NCBI RefSeq assembly: GCF_001048695.1
Contig: NZ_CVRB01000007.1
Location: 1-64,000 of the forward strand
Origin: Neobacillus massiliamazoniensis
Lineage (GTDB): Bacteria > Bacillota > Bacilli > Bacillales > Cytobacillaceae
DNA length: 64,000 bases
Reading direction: 5' to 3'
Position numbers and translations under genes: made by a program. Shown in pieces: positions 60,895 to 64,000 of the stretch; the stretch's first letter is position 1, and every line of letters starts with the position of its first letter. Under the pieces are notes generated by a model, which searched no databases, was not told where the DNA came from, and saw nothing but the letters and a program-made list of their open reading frames with translations.

Positions 60895-61578
60895 CTATTT
60901 ATCCTTTATGGTATACCCGATACCCCTTACAGTGGTAATTAATTGGGAAGAAAATCCTTCATCAATTTTTTTTCTTAGATGAGTTACCGTGACATCGATT
61001 ACGTTGGTTTCACCTTCATATTCATATCCCCAAACATTTAGTATAATGTTTTCCCGTGTAACTACTTTATTTTTATTCATTACTAAATAGACTAAAAAGT
61101 CGTACTCCTTCGGTGTTAATGAAATAAATTTCCCATTCCTTGAAACTTCTCTTGAGTCTGTCTCTATTATTAGATCCTCAACTTGCAATACAGATTCTTC
61201 TTCCTTTGATTTAGGATGATTACGAAGACAGGCACGGATTCGGGCTAATAATTCTTCGATTTCAAAAGGCTTAGTGACATAGTCATCAGCCCCGTGATCC
61301 AATCCAGCTACCTTATCAAATGTTGTATTTCGTGCTGTTAAAAGAATAATTGGAGTATTCCTGTTTTCCTTTCTATATCTCCTCAATACTTCGATTCCAC
61401 TTAATCCAGGCAACATCACATCTAGTAAAATTAAATCCATTTCTGTTTGTAAGGCGGTTTCTAATCCTGCTTTACCATTGTGTTCTACTGATACCTGATA
61501 ACCTTCATATCCCAATTCCATTTTTAAGACACGAGCAATCTGAGTTTCATCCTCGATCACCAGAATATGTGTTTTCAC
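60895..61578 (-). CDS. OmpR-family response regulator
   Basis: A 227-residue regulator. Receiver domain with acidic pair VIEDE, phospho-acceptor Asp in LILLDVMLPG, Thr in LLTARN and Lys in VTKPFE; then a winged-helix DNA-binding domain with SLTPKEYDFLVYL and VTHLRKKID. Start taken at GTG 61578, which gives the usual length and lies behind AAGGG; the frame is open ten codons more. Partner of the kinase that follows without gap. Probable targets are the DedA-like gene upstream and the divergent RND pump. Confidence 0.95.
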   Translation of the reverse strand: MKTHILVIEDETQIARVLKMELGYEGYQVSVEHNGKAGLETALQTEMDLILLDVMLPGLSGIEVLRRYRKENRNTPIILLTARNTTFDKVAGLDHGADDYVTKPFEIEELLARIRACLRNHPKSKEEESVLQVEDLIIETDSREVSRNGKFISLTPKEYDFLVYLVMNKNKVVTRENIILNVWGYEYEGETNVIDVTVTHLRKKIDEGFSSQLITTVRGIGYTIKDK

Positions 61579-61640
61579 TTCACACTCATCCCTTCTAACC
61601 ATCCGCAAAGCATTTTTTACATTTATTTGTCTCTTTTAAT

Positions 61641-62918
61641 TCAATCCTTTTCCAATACAAGTCGTAACATTTCAAACAACAAGAAGTTAAAAAATATCCA
61701 GACACCGCCATATACATATCCACCCACAATATCACTAGAAAGGACATTGTTCGAGGCAATATTTGCAACCGCTATACCCATTAATAAGAATAACGCAAGT
61801 AAAAGTGCTAATACTGGCGCATAATTTTTTTGCGAATGACGGACAAGTAAAAATAAGCATGTTCCATAAATAATGATTAAATAGGTAGCATTTAGATCAG
61901 GAAAATTTGCAGAATGAAATACCCCTTTGAATCCCAATGATCCAAAGTAAGAAAATATCTCCTTAATCAAATCATGAAAAGGCTTCGCCCCTAATATTGC
62001 AACTAAAAGCAGAAGAAACTCTATCCCCCTGTTTCGTCCCTTTCGCCAAATATAGATGCTCGTAATCGCTATGATGACACCAAGTGCATATGGGGACTGA
62101 AAAAATAAGAATCCTTTCATCCAACTCTGGTAAATGGAAGAATCAACCATGTATTCAGTGATTTCATTGAACTGAGCGAAATCATTATATAAATAGTCTT
62201 GAGCTAATCCCAGCATCAAGATAACCATACCAATTAAAACTAAAGTAAGGAAAATAAGAAATATTTCAGTTGCTCTTATCGTTTTTAGTCGATAAATTAA
62301 CCTTTTTATTAAACGACTAAAAAAGTCCTTAATTTGATTTTTATAAGATCGATATACCCAAAAGCATACTAACAATACAGCAATAGCAATAATAAAAAAT
62401 ACCATATATTTACTTGCGAATTTATGGAAATCCCTCCAGTGAGGTCCCAATGCTCTACCAAGGGAAATAAAACTAACTGCCCATAAGAAAGCACCAGTAT
62501 AAGCAAGCATGACAAATTTCGGAAACGGCATTTTAGAAATACCCGAAATATAACCGGTAAAATGCCTTACCCCTGTAATAAAATAAGCAAAAACCAACAT
62601 TTTACTGCCAGATCGTTCAAACCAAGCTGCTGTTTTTTTATATTTTTCAGGCCCAAAATGGATGTATTTACCATATTTTTCAATTATCTTATATCCTCCT
62701 GCTCTTCCGATCCAATACGTAGCTGTAATACCGATACCAGCTGAAATAAAAGCTGTCAGAAGGGCCAAAGCATAATTCATTTTTCCCTGATATACAAAGT
62801 ATCCTGCATAACTCATTAATAATTCTCCAGATATTGGAATAGCCATGAGTTCTAGAAGAATACCTAAAAATAAAATCAAATAACTATGTTGTTCAAATAT
62901 AGTCAATAAATGTGACAT
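61641..62918 (-). CDS. DedA protein fused to a degenerate PAP2-like domain
   Basis: A 425-residue membrane protein. Residues 1-200 are a DedA domain (LELMAIPISGELLMSYAGYF, YWIGRAGGYKIIEKYGKY, FITGVRHFTGYISGISKMPF). The C-terminal half has five to six helices in PAP2-phosphatase order (KPFHDLIKEIF, then SANFPDLNATY and SSDIVGGYVYG), but the key PSGH histidine and the SRxxxxxH motif are replaced, so phosphatase action is doubtful. Start at ATG 62918 after TTTGGAGG at seven bases; the frame is open 13 codons more. It heads the operon with the response regulator and kinase. Confidence 0.88.
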   Translation of the reverse strand: MSHLLTIFEQHSYLILFLGILLELMAIPISGELLMSYAGYFVYQGKMNYALALLTAFISAGIGITATYWIGRAGGYKIIEKYGKYIHFGPEKYKKTAAWFERSGSKMLVFAYFITGVRHFTGYISGISKMPFPKFVMLAYTGAFLWAVSFISLGRALGPHWRDFHKFASKYMVFFIIAIAVLLVCFWVYRSYKNQIKDFFSRLIKRLIYRLKTIRATEIFLIFLTLVLIGMVILMLGLAQDYLYNDFAQFNEITEYMVDSSIYQSWMKGFLFFQSPYALGVIIAITSIYIWRKGRNRGIEFLLLLVAILGAKPFHDLIKEIFSYFGSLGFKGVFHSANFPDLNATYLIIIYGTCLFLLVRHSQKNYAPVLALLLALFLLMGIAVANIASNNVLSSDIVGGYVYGGVWIFFNFLLFEMLRLVLEKD

Positions 62919-63135
62919 AAAAATGCCTCCAAAGTATATTTTGAAAGACCTAAACACGTATAGTGAACAAATCTTCCACTTTATGTCTTCTTATAATGTA
63001 GCACTTATTTATGAACAAACTAAGTTTTTAATGAATTATTAATGTTTTATACAGTAAACGAAAAGGCGCTTTAGCTATGCTTAGGATGCCCAATTTTTGG
63101 AGCAGTATTATTTTATATATTAATGGAGGTAAACG

Positions 63136-64000
63136 ATGAAAAGAATAGTAGAGGCAACCATGCAACGAGCCATACTTATGATTGTATGTGTTGTCATTAT
63201 CTTGGCTTGGGGAGGTATTTCCGCTTTCCAGATGCAACGAGATTATATGCCTGGAGTCAACAATACAACCCTTGCACTTAGCATGAGAGTTCCTGGGCTT
63301 CAAGCTGCTCAGGTAAAACAACAAGTAACAGATAATCTAGCAAGTGCCGTTAAAACAGTTGATGGTTTATCCAATGTCGAAACCACCTCTTATGATGGCG
63401 GCTTGTTTATGAGTTTGTATTTTCCAATGAATACAGATATGAAACAAGCAGAAGACCAAGTGAATAAAGCACTAGCCAAAGCTAGTCTTCCTTCAAACAT
63501 AACTAGCACTCCAAGTGTTACACGATTAACAAACAGCTCTTTTCCTATCTTAACTTATAGCGTAACAAGTTCAAAATTGGATGAAACAACACTTCGCTCG
63601 ACCGCAACGCAGGAAATTGTCAAACAAATAAAATCTGTACCAGGTGTAGCAGATGTTTCGGTGTTTGGGGGAGCAAAAGATGGTTATGTATTAAACATTC
63701 GAATGAAAGACTTAGTGAAAAACGGGTTAACATTGGATGACGTGAATAAACAATTTTCTATGTCCCTTCCAACCATGCCACAAGGTGATATTGTAAACAA
63801 CCAATTATCGATTCCAGTATCGTTTGATGGGATACAATTAACTCAACAACAAATGGAAAACACAACGATTAAGAATAAGGAAGGAAAAGCCATTCCTATT
63901 TCAGCGTTTGCTACCATTTCTCATTCTTTAAATGACTTAAAAACGGTTTCTAGGACTAATGGAACACCAAGTGTCCAATTAAATGTAATCAAAACACCTT
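63136..64000 (+). CDS. RND efflux pump (AcrB/SwrC type), 5' part
   Basis: Open from ATG 63136 to the window end, 288 codons, with AATGGAGG at proper spacing. The product begins MKRIVEATMQRAILMIV, a first membrane helix (VVIILAWGGISAFQM), then DYMPGVNNTTLALSMRVPGL as in hydrophobe RND pumps; SwrC of Bacillus has the same start style. GVADVSVFGGAKDG and MSLPTMPQGDI match the pore domain. The full gene should be about 1000 codons. It is divergent from the DedA and two-component operon. Substrate unknown; surfactant-like compounds or drugs are plausible. Confidence 0.92.
   Translation, partial: MKRIVEATMQRAILMIVCVVIILAWGGISAFQMQRDYMPGVNNTTLALSMRVPGLQAAQVKQQVTDNLASAVKTVDGLSNVETTSYDGGLFMSLYFPMNTDMKQAEDQVNKALAKASLPSNITSTPSVTRLTNSSFPILTYSVTSSKLDETTLRSTATQEIVKQIKSVPGVADVSVFGGAKDGYVLNIRMKDLVKNGLTLDDVNKQFSMSLPTMPQGDIVNNQLSIPVSFDGIQLTQQQMENTTIKNKEGKAIPISAFATISHSLNDLKTVSRTNGTPSVQLNVIKTP

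Noticed and set aside
61641..62918. Active PAP2 phosphatase
   Set aside because: The catalytic PSGH and SRxxxxxH histidines are not present in the C-terminal half.

Overview
The window looks like chromosome of an endospore-forming, low-GC Gram-positive bacterium of the Bacillaceae (Bacillus or Neobacillus type). The evidence is a small acid-soluble spore protein, the cortex protein CmpA, a KinB-like sporulation kinase, strong AGGAGG ribosome binding sites, a T-box in front of argS, and gene order that follows the Bacillus subtilis dal/ydc region closely. No plasmid, prophage, transposase or CRISPR array was seen. The species cannot be fixed from the sequence alone.

Layout. 1-1300: ten tRNA genes read leftward from one strong promoter into the start of a 16S rRNA gene. 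1337-16700: conserved block with sprT/ydcK, cmpA, tex, ndoA-ndoAI (toxin-antitoxin), alr, ydcC, acpS, a rhomboid protease, cshA, an esterase, murF and ddl. Cell-wall precursor synthesis (alr, ddl, murF) is therefore grouped together. 17000-25300: a RodA/FtsW protein, DedA, a guanidine-I type riboswitch in front of a small unknown membrane protein, the potassium importer KimA, DinB, argS with its T-box, and a spore protein. 25400-36600: a TetR-controlled membrane protein, a NERD protein, a three-gene ABC exporter, YhhN, an MMPL exporter and an OatA-like O-acetyltransferase. 36900-46500: more accessory genes (a methyltransferase with a leader, a TudS-like protein, a decayed mhq operon, GNAT) and a repeat-rich 2-kb stretch next to a KinB-like kinase and a Ni/Co permease. 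46800-49500: molybdate regulator plus modAB without modC. 49600-58200: a frameshifted ydbT behind ydbS, a GC-rich transferred methyltransferase, Nudix, nucleotidyltransferase and VOC proteins, a yoaT/yoaS/yozG-like cluster and a glutamate racemase. 58300-64000: an MFS transporter, a two-component system, a DedA protein with a decayed PAP2-like tail, and the start of an RND efflux pump.

The most unusual feature is a set of six intergenic tandem arrays (about 2223-2585, 2586-2760, 10008-10470, 27705-28306, 41270-41543, 54444-54783). Their sequences differ, but every one has a period of 51-52 bp, carries one inverted repeat per unit, and lies beside the 3' end of at least one gene; four of the six sit between convergent genes. 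Two of them are the same family in opposite orientation. 51-52 bp is close to five turns of B-DNA, so the palindromes would lie on one face of the helix. I know of no described system with this shape and regard it as the best candidate for something new. Other leads are the riboswitch-controlled small membrane protein, the conditional-looking leader of cshA, the chimeric methyltransferase, the 594-bp tandem duplication that copied the tail of the kinase gene, and the CAAACGTTTG-bounded repeats.
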